From assembly GCF_000165425.1 (NCBI RefSeq), contig NW_001799626.1:60508-124507 (forward strand): a stretch of 64,000 bases of DNA, written 5' to 3'. The stretch comes from Paramecium tetraurelia. Its lineage: Eukaryota; Ciliophora; Oligohymenophorea; Peniculida; Parameciidae. A program made the position numbers and the translations under genes. Positions 47,287 to 60,318 of this stretch are shown in pieces. The notes beneath the pieces were generated by a model that saw nothing but the letters and a program-made list of their open reading frames with translations, was not told where the DNA came from and made no database searches. Within the stretch, counting starts at the first letter, position 1. Every line of letters starts with the position of its first letter.

Positions 47287-48013
47287 GTAATCTTAAACTC
47301 AAAATATTGCAAGTAATCCAGATAATTACATTTAATTAATCAAAAGAAATACTTCATAATAACAACTATTTTCACAAAAATACAATAGATCTTTGGATGC
47401 TATTAATGTAATTGGCTAGACTGTTGCAAAATGCTTAACATTTTTTAATGGATTACAAAATTTTTGGGTTATTCCTCTATTTTTGGTTTTTAAGCGGATG
47501 CTACAATTAAGAATATTGATTGAGAATTTATTATAGTAAAAAGTAAATTCATTTAATATTGATGGCTGGGAAGAGTTAATATCAACTCCAGAATATGAAA
47601 TTTATTTAAATAAGGTTAAATAAGATAATTAACTGGTTTAAAGTGAATTAAGTTTATTATTAAATTCTGCAAAAGCAAAAGCAGAAAAATTAGATAAAAA
47701 TAGAAGAGAGAAAGTAGAATGGTTTTTAAATGATGATTTAAATGATAAAATAAAGGATGTATGTAATACGTACTTTCATGGATAAATTTACAAAAATATT
47801 AAAGACAGAAAGGGAATTGCCAAACCAAATATAGAATGGTTAAAATTAGAAATCTAGGCTTAAGCTTCTCTTATCATAAGTGAATTGCCTATTTTGACTT
47901 GTGATAAAGAAAACTTCTCTTATGAACAGTATTAATCAGCTCTTGAGTTAACAGATGAAGAATCAATTTACTAATACTTAAAAAAAAATGAGCATTATCT
48001 CGAACGTAGATGA
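45473..48013 (+). CDS. Divergent protein-kinase-fold protein with very long polyglutamine tract, 846 aa
   Basis: Intronless frame, ATG 45473 to TGA 48011-48013. Residues 1-250 keep the kinase C-lobe outline: SPRDCTLDNII (HRD changed to PRD, with the Asp and Asn kept and the Lys lost), ILDFGLRKR (DFG kept), SSYQWSLGIMYLVMTQGTY and a final IPWSQIPNHPAF. The N-lobe has no clear glycine loop, and the usual VAIK reads VIIAR. It is likely a pseudokinase or a weak kinase. The middle is Ser/Asn/Arg-rich, followed by a Gln tract (46911-47290). The last 230 residues are a helical domain (KAEKLDKNRREKVEWFL, PNIEWLKLEI). Kinase subfamily not identifiable. Confidence 0.75.
46911..47290 (+). repeat. TAA/CAA trinucleotide repeat encoding polyglutamine
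   Basis: Two clusters of (TAA)n interspersed with CAA and TAG, the longest uninterrupted TAA run being about 15 units around 46988-47033. In the gene's frame every one of these codons is Gln in the ciliate code; the standard code reads the other frames as poly-Asn (plus) or poly-Leu/Ile (minus). A microsatellite inside a coding exon, expected to vary in length between strains. Confidence 0.92.
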
Positions 48014-48040
48014 AACTAATTCTTAGTTTAATTATTATAT

Positions 48041-49013
48041 TCATTTATATTGAATTTAAATATTAGAGACTTCTTGAAATTTTGGTGAACTATATTTTCT
48101 TTGTATTGCTTATAATGACATAATTTTTGCTTGGCACAATTATTAACAAATTTCTTTTGCCACTGGCCTAATTTAACTCTCAGTATATTGTGAATGCATT
48201 TCTAAATAAGTAGGCCAACAATTTTAAGATCTATTTATTTATTTAATTTCTATACTTTTTATAAATCTTTTATACTAAATATAGTACACTGGCTGCTTAT
48301 AAACTTGGGTTGTATTATATAAATTTATGATCCAACAGCATTAATTCGAGAATATATTTTCCTAATTAGTATGACTTTTAATCTAGTTATACTAATTGTT
48401 GATATCTCTCATAGAATTAATGTTAATTCGTAAAACAAATTTCAAATTGCAATTACATTAATATTTTACCCTCCATTTCTAAGATTTCTTCTTTTGTGTA
48501 GGTTTTGTCTGTGACATCTGAGAAATAGTTTAGTTTTGGAGGGTAGATCTCACAATATTTGGATGCTATGAATAGAGCTGACACTCCAAGCAATTGAAAT
48601 TTATTCCTTGATATTTGAATTGACTATAAATATGCATCAATTATGTAAATAGTTAGGTATAAAGTATCTGAAACCAAATTAAATCTGTAATGTACATCAA
48701 CTAACCAATCTATAAGTATTGATCTCATTTTATAATTGATTTCTATTTGTTTGTCAATATATGTGTGATCAAGTGCTTGGTCCTTACTTCTGCAATATTT
48801 AAAAATATCTTTAGCATAAGCAGATACAAATTAAGGATTGTTATTATTCTTATTGTCAATCTAATCTAATTCATCAATTTTTATTCTTTGAGTTTAAGAT
48901 TATGATTTACTTTATCTAAAATTAGATAAATCCTTTCCAAAACATCTCTCCCCCATACTTAGACGAGGCACTCTACTTTTTTATCCCATATCATTTTCAT
49001 CGATGTATTGCAT
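48041..49013 (-). CDS. B-type (mitotic) cyclin
   Basis: 315 aa after one 25-nt intron near the C-terminus; exact frame. The N-terminal cyclin box is textbook: YINYKM-type start, MRSILIDWLVDVHYRF, SDTLYLTIYIIDAYL, LGVSALFIASKYCEIYPP and FSDVTDKTYTKEEILEMEG. The second box ends CWPTYLEMHSQYTESQIRPV with the final ALQ/KYSSPKFQEVS pattern. These bind and activate a CDK for mitosis or macronuclear division. The N-terminal 60 residues include VPRLSMG, but I see no clean RxxLxxxxN destruction box. Convergent with the kinase-like gene, with 27 bp between stops. Confidence 0.93.
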
Positions 49014-49106
49014 TTAGAAATTTGAATAAATTAATATTACAGTTAATAATTATATTAATATATACTTTTTATAATTTATCAAATTTAATCAAATAAAATC
49101 ATCTAA

Positions 49107-51904
49107 TCAATCATTTGGACGGTAATATGAATCATGAAAAATCTATATCTCATCAGCTACGTATTTATTTGCAATGAATTCAGGGAAACTTTTAGTTTCT
49201 GAATTGAATTCTTTATGATATTTAATTAAGAAGCCAAGTATTTTTATTCCATCTTGTAAACCTGCATTCCCACTCACCTTTTGATATGATTCATGTTGAC
49301 TTTTTGATAAAAATTCAACACAAAACCGATTATTTAAAGATTTTTCATTTTAAATGGAATTCAATATCTTTTCATTATTTGAATTAATCATAGATTTGAC
49401 AGAGTTTATCATAGACACAACCAAGTCATTATTATCTTTCTTTTTTTTACATATTTTCTAATTATGCCAAAATTGCATAATAGGAAACAATGTGTCATCA
49501 ATTAAAGTTAATTTCATATCGTAGGATTTACCAATCAATTCTTTTAATTATTCAAAGTGCTTATCTAAAGTATTGAATCTTTTTTTTAAATGGGCTTCCA
49601 TCAAAGTTAACAATGTTAAATATTTTTCATTTTGCTATTTATCAAAATCTGGAGATTTAGGATCGAGTTAACAACTTCCAATAAATGTAATCAAAGTAAA
49701 AAGGAGACTGTTTCTATACTCTTATAAAAATGACTTTTCATTAGTTATATTATCTAATTGCAATTTCAATTTATAAATACCTAATGCTTATTTATACACA
49801 CTATTTGAAGGATTTATCTTGACTGCCTATTCAAAAGCCTTTTGGGCATCTTCAATTTGTTTATCTTATTTATATACATTTCCAAGTTGAAAATAAGCTT
49901 CAGAATTTTTAGGGTTTTAACTAATGCAATTTTGATAGCCATCGATGGCTTCATCAAATTTCATTAAAAATTAATTGGCAGTGCCTATCTATACAATTAA
50001 TAATATTAATACAATGAAATAGACTTGCTCAAGATTGTCCTTTCCAGTTTTAAGATATAAATTTAATTATTTTAATGCTTCCACATATTCTTTCTTTTAA
50101 TTGTAACAAAATCCAAGGTAATAATTAAGATTTTAAGCATATTCGCTATTTTTCAACTCTAAAAATATATCAAATGATTCATTATAGTTTTTTTAATTAA
50201 ATAATATAGAACCTAATGATTATATTAAAGTGCACCTTTTTCATATAAGTATTATTCATTGGTTGTATCAATACTTAATATTTTTTCATAAATTTCAAGT
50301 GCTTTTTATTCTTTCTTTGTAATTTTATACATTTATGCTAACAAATCCAAGATTTCTAAATTTTAAGGGAATTTAGTTAATCCATCATTCAAACAAATGA
50401 TGGCATCTTCATATTTTTTTTATGCTTAAAACAACCTCCCTAAATAAGAATTTAGTATACCTCTAATAATAAATATTTTTGAATCATTCTAATTTGATTA
50501 TGATTATAAATATTCGTAAATCTTTGATGCTTCTTAAAGTCTATTCAGTTTTATTAAAGTAGAGGCTAAATAAAATATTTTGGATATTAACCTTTCTTCT
50601 CCAAAAATTCAAAGTTTGTTTCTTTCGAAAGGATCAATTCATAGCATTTCAAAACTTCTTCGCTTTTGTTCATATATTCTAAGATTTTCACTAGATCCAT
50701 AGAATGAATGTTGATACCCTTTTCTTTTAATGCATCTAAGTCATTCTGTTGGATGCTGAGAATTTAATTCAGGGTTACAAGACCACTTGCTTATTATTTT
50801 AATTCAATTTATATTTAAGCTTTTAATTTTAGTGCATCTAATTGAACAGGGTCTTTTTCCAAAATCTAATTTAAGAGACTCAAAGCCAAAGTGTGCTGTT
50901 GACCTACTTGCAGATTCCTTACTATAATCTTAGTATTAGATTCAACCTTCTTTCAATTAGTCTTCAACAGAAATGGACTCCAATGGAACCGGTGGTTACT
51001 TTAATTAATTTTATTTTTTGCTTTCTTGTTTGCAATTTAATGCATATTAATTTTAAGCATCTAGTTTAAGAACTACATCACATGCTTCCTCCATCTTATC
51101 ATATTATTTTTAATGGCGATATATATATGCTAATTTAATAATTGAGTATTAGATACCTAATACTTAATAGCCATCGATATATTGAGGATCAATTTTGAGG
51201 GCTATTTAAACTGCTTCCAAAGCTTTATCAAATTATTTTAAATCTGATAAGGTAGTCGCTTTACTAACATAGAAATGTTTTTGATTTGGGTCTTATTTTA
51301 TCGCCATATCAAAATATTGGATGGCCTCGGTTTTTCGCTTTAATCTTGCTAAAACATAGCCTGGGGGTTTTGATTAAAATGTACAATGTACCTAAACCAT
51401 AGTTTAAGTCTGGTATATTTGGATCAATCTGGAATCCTTTTTCCAAATTCAGTAATGCTTCATTGTACTATTTTTCTTTGATCATTAAACTAGCTGAGGG
51501 ATAAAACATTAGAGCATACCTAATTCATTGAGAGCAAGAGCATGGTTTGGTTATTTCTCAAGGGAAGTTAGAAAATATTTCTTTGCCTTGTCCAACTTAT
51601 TTTAACAAAGTTCAACAATACCTAATAGGAAAATAAATTGAATGACTAACCCTTTGAATAAATAGCATTTACGAAATCAGGATCAGTTTCCAAAATTCGA
51701 TTTAATAACTAGGTAGATTGCTCGTATTTCTCATTTTGTATGAGATAGTTTGCTATTATTTTATAGCCGTAAAGAACCTCTTCTGTATAACTTGGTGATA
51801 TCTGTGTGGCCTTCAGAAATCGAACTAGTTCTTGAATGAATTTTCGATGAATTTAATTATTCTGTTTCTAAGACATTCACTGGCTTAACAGATCCGCAAC
51901 CCAT
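49107..51904 (-). CDS. Large TPR-repeat protein with predicted N-terminal acylation
   Basis: Starts MGCGSVKPVNVLETEQ: Gly2 and Cys3 form a myristoylation/palmitoylation signal (inference). Most of the roughly 900 residues are tetratricopeptide repeats, for example EAIQYFDMAIKQDPNQKHFY and KALEAVQIALKIDPQYIDG, at the normal spacing of 34, broken by several short introns that I did not all resolve. The C-terminus (ADEIQIFHDSYYRPND) is non-repeat. TPR arrays are protein-interaction scaffolds; the acylated N-terminus would place it at a membrane. The TGA is at 49107-49109, 94 bp from the cyclin start. Confidence 0.85.
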
Positions 51905-52016
51905 TAATAAATATTAAAAAAACTGATTTATTTTATGTGTTCAATCAATTAACCATGTAAATAGTTTGTAAAATAACTAATGTTATTATAAATTGATGTA
52001 TGAATAATCAAAGTCT

Positions 52017-53017
52017 TCATCCTAAAATTGGGAAGGATGGAGCAGCACAGATACCGCAAGTATCACCTCCGGCAAGTCTGATGTGACCGGCTTCACCCCA
52101 ACTAGATCCCCATGAGTTTCTGATCTTCCAAGCTCCATCAGCTTAGACACCAACAAGGACGACTCCGTGGTTTAAGTTTTTAGTACATTTGGAGAGGACA
52201 CCACTTCCTAAAAAATTAAATTAAAATAATTACTGTAGAATTACCATGGATTGGCATCAACGGCAACAGAGACTGTTCTTTCTTAAATAGCTTAGGCTAA
52301 TTCATCACATGAGTCAATATCAGTGAATCCTTAGACGTGAGTGTATGGTCTTTTAACTGAGGTCTTGCAGGTTCCATCTTTAGCAGTGTATGGATAATCT
52401 TTAGCTTCAGCCAAACCGTTGTCAGCAACATATTCAAAAGCAGAATCCATCCATCCACCATTACATCCTTCGTTATCATATGGTCCTGAGCAGTCAACCA
52501 AATCTTATTCAGATAATTCGTATTTTTTGTTGAGTTCAATGTCAGTGTTGATTTCAAGTGCTCCGACTGCGGAGAAGGCCCAGCATGAACCGCATGATCC
52601 TTAGTTCTTAACGGCTGGATACTTAACCTTCTTATTGTCAGTCCAATCGACTTCAGCACCCTTGTATTAGAAGTTAGCATTTGAAGCATTGAGTTTGGCT
52701 GTCTTTGGAACTCTGAGACTCAAATAGGTTGAGGCGAATTCTTATTGGCTCATATCAGCAAATTGATTTAATTCCAAAGTGTATGTGGCTGATTCTGTAC
52801 TATCTTAGAAAGCTCTGATGTAGTTAAGATTGTCTGAGAAAACCTTGAATCTGTACATTTCATCTCTTTGGCTTGTATATCTTCTGTTATATTTCATCTT
52901 CCAGTTTGCATAAAGATTTGCTGTATCGATTTCATCAGATACTTCTTAGGTGTTGTTTAAGTAGAGGCTAGCTCCCAACAACATCATTAAACCGACTGCC
53001 AATAGTGTTTTCTCCAT
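52017..53017 (-). CDS. Papain-family cysteine protease (cathepsin L-like)
   Basis: 324 aa after one 26-nt intron; exact frame. Signal peptide [20 protein letters not shown], then an I29-type inhibitory prodomain ([38 protein letters not shown]). The mature enzyme shows [18 protein letters not shown], catalytic Cys in [14 protein letters not shown], catalytic His in LNHGVVLVG and Asn in [11 protein letters not shown] complete lysosomal/phagosomal endopeptidase zymogen. Codon use is relatively C-rich, suggesting high expression. Confidence 0.95.
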
Positions 53018-54540
53018 TTTCAATATATATTAATATAATTAGAATTTTGAATGGCATAAATATTATTCTACGATGACGTAATTATTACTTCCTTAATCAC
53101 GCATATAAATATAATTAATTACGTCTTTATAATGTTATTCAGTTTAATTTCAGTTTATTTACTTTTTCTTATAATATGCTCTCTCTTGCTTTTACATCTA
53201 ATTGACCTTACATATTAAGATGAATGTTTGAAAAAAATATATTAATTTATTCTTAAAAATACTTAATATTGTCAACTAAATATAAATTGATATTAAAGTA
53301 ATTTAATATCATCTTCATTTATAAATGATTGTTTTAGGAATAAAAAAAAATAATCTCTAACCTCATTTTGAAAGTCATTTTTTATTTAACCTTGTTTTAT
53401 AAAATTTTAGATTATTTAATAATATTAATTTATGTTATTATAGTGTATAAGTTATATGATGATGATATTCAAAATGGCTTGTATTATCTGCTTTAGGTAA
53501 CAAATAAACTAAATCGTTTATTCTAACTATGATTGAACATGAAATTATTGATCTTTATCTCCTTATAGAAATTATTTTATTTTGTATTGAGTAATACAAA
53601 TTCGTTTTCTGTCTACTTTTTTTTCATCTAATTATCAAATTAAAATAATCAAAATGATATCATAATAGATTGTTCAGTTAAAGAATTAACTTATTTCTTT
53701 GCAATATCATCTTAAAAATGGAGAATTCTTGTATTAACTTTTCAATTATTCCATTTTCATAGTAAGAAAATTATCATTATTAAGAATTTTTGAGATGATA
53801 ATCATAAGCACTCTAACAAAATATTTATCAACATAGAATGATTCTTAGTCTACTTTTTATAATATAATGATTATATTTTTTGATTATCTTGCTATATTTT
53901 AAAATATTCCTAAAAATTATTAATTGTGAAATCTTCTGCGATTTGGATCTTTTGTTTTCCTACATTTTCTATTAACTACTTGAGATAGTAGTCACTCTCA
54001 TCAATAATATGTTGAATTGGACATTAGTAATTAATACTAGTAATACTAATTTATTCATGAAATAAAGAGGCTATTCTTCAATGATCAATTTGAACAACAA
54101 GTAGAACAGCGCTATTTATAGGATGATATATGAAATTTTCATTAGGTTAAATTGATTTGAGTATTAGGAAATATATATAAGAAATAATGAATATAAAAAA
54201 TTTCATTTAAATTATTTTCAGTGTGCTTGAGATTCTTTCCCCTCATTTGTAGGCTAGGAACTAAGGATTAAAGCTTAATTTTATTTTTCAAAATATTGGT
54301 GCTTGCCAGCTGGACAAAAGGTTTGATTAGATGGGAGATCTATGATGTGCATAGAGGAAGGCAAACTAGGTGGGGGACTGTCAATGATAATTATCAAAGA
54401 AGTTCTTTATGGTTTTGCGGATATACATCCCATTTATTGTATAATTATAATTGAATTTATATTTGGCAATTTTACATGGTAATACAAACAATTCGAGTTT
54501 ATGATAAAATAATATTAATTGTCTGTTAGAATTTTACCAT
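53018..54540. other. Large intergenic region, about 1.5 kb, with one GC-elevated block
   Basis: Longest gene-free region of the window. Mostly AT-rich. The stretch about 54230-54440 is visibly richer in G and C (including TGCCAGCTGGAC and AGGTGGGGGACTG) and has no protein-like frame; it could hold a non-coding RNA. No tRNA signature seen. Confidence 0.45.
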
Positions 54541-56334
54541 ATGTCTCAATTGTTAAAACCTATATCAGCTTCATCCCCTTCCAAAACCAGAAGTGCATTG
54601 TCATAACACACATAATCAAAGAGTCCTCATTACAATGAGGCCTAATAAGGTAATTTGGTAATTATATAAATGAGGTTCTACACTTCAAAAGTCTTAGTAG
54701 AGTTTGCGAAATTCTCATTATACCAGTAAATTTGAGAAGAGCATTGATATGGATATGAAACAGAGTAACAGTTTTATTAACCCTGAATTCGAAATCAAGA
54801 AACTCATGAACTTAGTTGAATTGCAATAACATGAAATAAACAATTGGAAGCGTCGATATGAACAAGCAGAATAACGAGTATCTTATTAGTGTTTGTCCAA
54901 CAATACAGCTTAAGCAATGAAGGATTATGAAAATCATTTAGATTAATTAACAAATGAACTCAAAAATTACAAGTCTATTAACGATGATTTAATTAATAAA
55001 ATGAAAGAAAAAGACTCTCAGATTGAGAAGTTGAATAAACAATAAGATATCTACAAATAATAGTTGAATGACTACTAGTCTGAATTAAAGTATGCATAGA
55101 AAGAAAAAGTTAATTTGGATTAAGATGCTTCTAAACAATTATATTAATAAGATCAAAGATACAATAAGAATTTGAAAGAAATTCAGTAGACTCATTTTGA
55201 GTAAATGTAAATTATGGATGATTAAGTCTAAAAATTGTAAGATGAATTGATGAGAAGAAATTAAGTAATTGAATTTTAGAAATAAGAAATAATGTAATTA
55301 GATAGCATCATTAATGAGATTAAAACAGGAGAAAAGACTTTGATTTAATCATTAGATACCTATAAACTAAAATATTAAGATTTAGAGGTTGAGAAAAGGA
55401 AGGAAATTAATAAGTAGAATTAAACCTTCGAATAAACCATCAAATAATAAGAGAAAGAATTTTTGGATGAAAAAGAATGTCTGATTCATAAAATTAGTTA
55501 ATTACAATATGAAATTGCTACATTAAACTAATAACATTAAGAATCATAAAGTAAAATTTATATTAATTTAAGATCTAATCTCAGGGTTATAGGATGAAAT
55601 TCAATCATAAGTGGAGTAGAATTGTTATCTCTAAGAGTAACATCAAAATAGTACATAAGATTTAGAATTAAAGTATAAAAAAATCATTTAGGAACTTAAA
55701 ATTGATTATGAATAATAGAAAATTAAATTATCTTAAGAGAATTCAAAATTAAATTCTTAATTGGAAATTACTTCACAATAACTTAGTGAATATTAAGAAT
55801 TGAATCAAGAATTATAGAATACTTTAGATACTCTCAACTAACATAATCAAACCTAATCAGAGCAATTAAACAGATTACAAAATGAATTTGAATAATTACA
55901 ATCATAATACGAAAATGATATAACTGAATAAAACTATGAAATTTAACAATTAAATGATTAAATTGAATAACTTACAGAACTTTTAGAGTAGAGATCAAAT
56001 GAACTTGATGATAACAGATAGTTGAGAGGAGAATTGGCATTAAAGAATAATGAAAATCATGTAAATTATATCTGTAATATCATAGCTATTAATTCAGAGA
56101 TTATAAAATGAATTAGAATCTTTAAAGTAAAAACTGATTGATTTGTAAAAACAGCATCAAATTCAAGGATAAGTCAAACAGGAAATAAGTAAATCACAAT
56201 TTGAATAAATGAAAAGATAAATGGAGTCAAAAATTGAATTACTAGAAACTGAGAATAAAACCATATTGTATAAATTCGAAATGAAATCAAGAGAGTGTGA
56301 AGAATGGAAGCTGTAGCATAATAAAAATTTATGA
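54541..56334 (+). CDS. Long coiled-coil protein, 573 aa
   Basis: Three introns (25, 22 and 25 nt) close the frame exactly. N-terminal 60 residues are Ser/Lys/Pro-rich and unstructured (MSQLLKPISASSPSKTRSAL). From about residue 80 to the end it is a continuous coiled coil of Gln/Glu/Leu/Asn heptads (HEINNWKRRYEQAEQ, LQYEIATLNQQH, QTEQLNRLQNEFEQLQ). The architecture resembles filament or centrosome-associated proteins, with no specific family. Confidence 0.78.
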
Positions 56335-56709
56335 TACTATTTTTATTTATTATTTTAAAATTGATAATTCAAAGTGTTTTATATAAATATGATATTATTA
56401 AAATGTTGAGAATTTTTAAATTTAAAATTTAAGTTATTGAAACAATAAATAGATACATAAGTGGTAGAAATAACTTCATAAATCAAAATTAGAAAATGTA
56501 TAATATTTTTTATATTTATTTTATTTTTCCCATTAATTAACCTTTTTGTTGTTAAAATACTTAAGAAAATTCAAATCCAGACTAATTAATTAAAATGTCT
56601 ACAAAAATAGGACTTATGGAAATTAATGATAAAATAATGATAGAATTCAATTCTATATTAATGAATAGATAATAATCATTTGATTTGATTATTTAATAAA
56701 TTTAATATT
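56335..56709. other. Intergenic spacer before the SPRY gene
   Basis: AT-rich. A short ATG-led frame (56595, MSTKIGLMEIND) is open but ends before the conserved part of the next gene and is in another frame, so it is not taken as its start. Confidence 0.4.
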
Positions 56710-57839
56710 ATGAGATAATAAATCCTTTTAACTTGTTCTTACGAAGACCATGAGAACAGTCCAATAATAGGAATTTGCACTAATTAAAATTGCAAACATA
56801 AAAGAACTTTTTGTATTGCTTGCAAACCTTAATTTCATATAAAACATTCAGATGATTTGGTTAGATTAAATGAATTCGATAGTTGGATTAAAAGTAGAAG
56901 ATAATTGATTGAACCTGTAAATCAGCTTATTGATGAAGTTTAATCCTTTTAAAAATCTCTAAAGTGTTTAGTTGGTAATGTAGATTAAAAAAATCAACCA
57001 GATCTTGAGACTTTAAATTGTTCAGAAATAGAGGAGTATATTAATTAATTAATTCTTCTCGAATAATCATAAGTTCGGTTGATTCCAAAGATTAGATAAT
57101 TAATTACTTTCCAAGAGAAATTAAAAAAAGAGATTGAGAGTCTAATTTTAAATAAAGAATGTATTTAATATTCTATAAAAAGTAAGCGAGAATGAATAGT
57201 TGACTATTCAAGAATTATGTTACTCATAACAACTAAATTCTACTTGTTTAATTAAAGATGATGAAATTAAAATAGAAGAGTACAAAGAAACTGACAAATA
57301 CACAAAAATTCAAATCAGATTTTCATAAGAACTAAAATACGAAGATATTACACTTACAAAAGATTAATTAATTGCTTAAGGTGATCTTTTTGCTCTTTGT
57401 GAACCAGTATTACCAATGAATCTTTCAACTAAGTTTGCTTTCAAATGCCATGAAAATGGGATTTATATTGGAGTTTGCAGAAAGGAATTAATTTAAAAGG
57501 CAAATTTTAATCCAAAATTAAATAAAATTGGACATGGGTAATATAAATTATAAATTTTAGAGCCTATTTAATTTTTTGTGATGGTTCTGTCTACTCACAT
57601 TTAGAAAAAGAAAAGAATTTAACTAACCAATCATTCAAGTATGCTAAGAATGACATCATTTAAGTTTTGGTATAAATAGCAGAATAGAAAATTACTTGGA
57701 TTAAATAGTCTACGAATGAAGAATTTGTAAAATATACAATTTATAATAGTCTATGAAATTAGAGGTCGCTGAAGATCTTTGTCCTTGTGTGCAATTATGG
57801 GGAAAACCTGGCACTTAGGTTGAAATCGTTGATTTTTGA
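56710..57839 (+). CDS. SPRY-domain protein with N-terminal zinc-finger-like motif
   Basis: 350 aa after introns of 31, 23 and 23 nt; exact frame with start MRQQILLTCSYEDHE. Residues 10-45 hold a Cys/His cluster (GICTNQNCKHKRTFCIACK...HIKH), B-box-like. A coiled coil follows. The C-terminal half is SPRY-like: FALCEPVLPMNL, FKCHENGIYIGVC, IFCDGSVYSHLEK, FKYAKNDIIQVLV and LCPCVQLWGKPGTQVEIVDF. Same general design as the TLDc protein at 30017 but with a different C-terminal domain. TRIM-like interaction role is inference. Confidence 0.82.
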
Positions 57840-57931
57840 CTATTATTTGATTTATTTATAGAACATAGTAAATACATATGTCTCAATTTAATTTTTATTA
57901 AATTCTTATAACAATAATAATTAATTATAAT

Positions 57932-58764
57932 TCATTAATTGAAGCTTTCATCTATTTTGATACAAGTTTATTCTAATAATTTTAGAATACTCTCATGAGA
58001 CCTTTCTTTTTGCTATCTTTCAGCTTATATTTCAAATTAGATTTTCTAATGTACTTCTTCGATCATAGAAAATATCTTTTTCTCAGTTTCCTCTCGAACA
58101 GATCTTTCTATAGACATCATTTCCTAAAATTTATTTAATTCTAAATCCATTTATTCTATTAAGTGAGCCTATGAGTCAGTTCTGATATATCATATAAAGA
58201 ATACCTAGTTTATTGTTCATTTTCAACAGTATATCTTAGTTCTTTTAATTGATTGCCTACATCTCCTATTTATCTATTAAATTTATCATAATAGACTGAA
58301 TTGTTTTTTTCAAGCATGCCATGAACTGTGTCAAATCTATCTTCTATTTATTTTAAAAGCTACATTTCCACTCTTCTCTTACTCTATTTTATTTTAATTG
58401 ATATATGTACATTTTTTTCCTCATCCAATTATTTATTAATTAAATCTTCGAATTGTTGTAACTATTCTTAATATCTAACATAATGTTCTTTCCCAAACTT
58501 CTCATTATTGATTTGATCACTAAGTTTTAAAATTTATTCTTTGAGTGTCTATTCAATTATTGTATATTATACTTTAAACCTATCTTCATCCTTTATTTTA
58601 TCGTAATTTAATAAACTGTCGATCTTTTGGAGAGATGCATCAATAATTTCTTTTTTTTCAAATTTATCTCTTTCCATTCCAGCCTTTAATTAAGTCCATT
58701 TATCTGCTAAAGCTTACATTTTTTAGAATGATGGTGATTCTGATCTTACTTATGAATTGCTCAT
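57932..58764 (-). CDS. SF-assemblin family protein (second copy)
   Basis: 269 aa after one 23-nt intron; exact frame. Non-helical head MSNSQVRSESPSFQKMQALADKW, a long rod (LKAGMERDKFEKKEIIDASL), then RSVREETEKKIFSMIEEVHQKIQFEI and a tail ending TCIKIDESFNQ. The pattern of repeated SERSVREE/ERQQKERSHES segments is typical of SF-assemblins, the filament proteins of basal-body striated rootlets. Shares its family, but not close sequence, with 2950-3795. Confidence 0.85.
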
Positions 58765-59133
58765 TATCTAAGATGTTGAAAACTTCATTTCTTCTAAAAT
58801 TTTAAATTAAAATTTTCTTTTGTTTGTTAGAATTATTATTAAAAAATAATCAATTAAAGTATAAATTTTGCTTTAAAAAAAATATAATTCATTCTGTAAT
58901 TTACTATTTGGATTTAACTGACTATCCTATTGCAATTAGACTAGATATGATCAGTTAATAAGTTATCTAAAAATATTTGAATATAATTCATCAATAAGAG
59001 TAATAATTAATTCAATTGGATTATTGATTTTAGATTATAACAACGAAGTACTTTTGACTCAAATTGTAAATTGTTTATATCAAAAATATATATATATAGT
59101 TATAAAATCAATAATTTTATTTTTTGAATTTGA
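58765..59133. other. Divergent AT-rich promoter region
   Basis: About 370 bp between divergent ATGs; includes a (TA)n stretch near 59080. No gene. Confidence 0.5.
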
Positions 59134-60208
59134 ATGAATAAGACAAAAAACAATCATAGGAGATCATAGTCTAATAATGATTTCCAGTAGATCATGTGTT
59201 CTAAAATAGCTGGATTGGTTGAATAAAATTCTCATAAAAATTTACTGAAAAACCAAAGCTTTGGTAATATGTTATTCCAAATCCCTGAATAAACTGACAT
59301 TGGTTCTTCAACAGAATAATCTCATCATTCTGAAAAGAAGAGCTGTATAACTGATAATTTGCTATCTAATAAAAAGAATTATTCATAAGACCAAAAAGAA
59401 AATCTAATAAACTCCAATTCTTGTAATAACATTATCTCATCAATTTAATATATGATTAAAAGTAGTCATCCTATAAAAGAAATAGCATAAAAAACATTGA
59501 ACAATGAAAGTTAAAGTAAAAAAAAGCAATTAAGTTTTACAAATGAATTGCAAAAGAAAAATAGCCAAATTCTCCATTAGCAAAATAAAATAGATATCTC
59601 ATCAAGTTTGACTCCAGATAGGAAAAAAATGGATAACAATAATAGTAAATAGAACAGTCACAAATAAAAATCAGCTTAATAATAGATAGACGGTCAAGAG
59701 AAATCAAAAATAGAATTGTCAAACTTTTTATTGAACAATTTATTAAAGGTGGACTAAAAAAAGAAAACTAATGTGGAACAATAGGATTCCTTTAGAAGAA
59801 TTGAATTTCAAATGAATGAGATATAGAAAGACATTTCAAAAATAAAAAAAAGACAAGATGAATTAGATTTATTCAATAGAAACATATAGAATTAACTATT
59901 TGATTTTATTTCGGAAAGTAGAAAATATCAGGATGTAAGTGTTGTTTTAATATTTAGTATGGATATTAATCTCTCTAAAAACTCGAATAATTAGAACAAA
60001 TCACCAGAAGAAATGAAGAATCAATAAAAATGCTTAAATAAAAATTATTGAACAATGACAATTAGTAGATTACTACTAAGTAACATGAAAATAATATCAA
60101 TTTTGGGTATAATAATTATATTTATGTCTTAGTAATATTTCCTCTTACAAACAAGAACTTGATATACAAAAAAAAATGTCTGATTTTAAGTATATCAAAT
60201 ACAATTGA
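59134..60208 (+). CDS. Coiled-coil protein with disordered N-terminus, 341 aa
   Basis: Introns of 23 and 26 nt close the frame at TGA 60206-60208. The first 200 residues are Ser/Asn/Lys/Gln-rich and low-complexity. From RIEFQMNEIQKDISKIKKRQ onward the sequence is coiled coil (LEQLEQITRRNEESIKMLKQK), ending SDFKYIKYN. No family recognised. Confidence 0.7.
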
Positions 60209-60318
60209 AACTTAATTCAATTTTGAATTTATAATTAAAATAATTATAGAATCTTTCCATTAAATGATTAAATCGATATTTTAAAAAATCTTAATTAAAA
60301 CCAGCAATAATAATTAAT

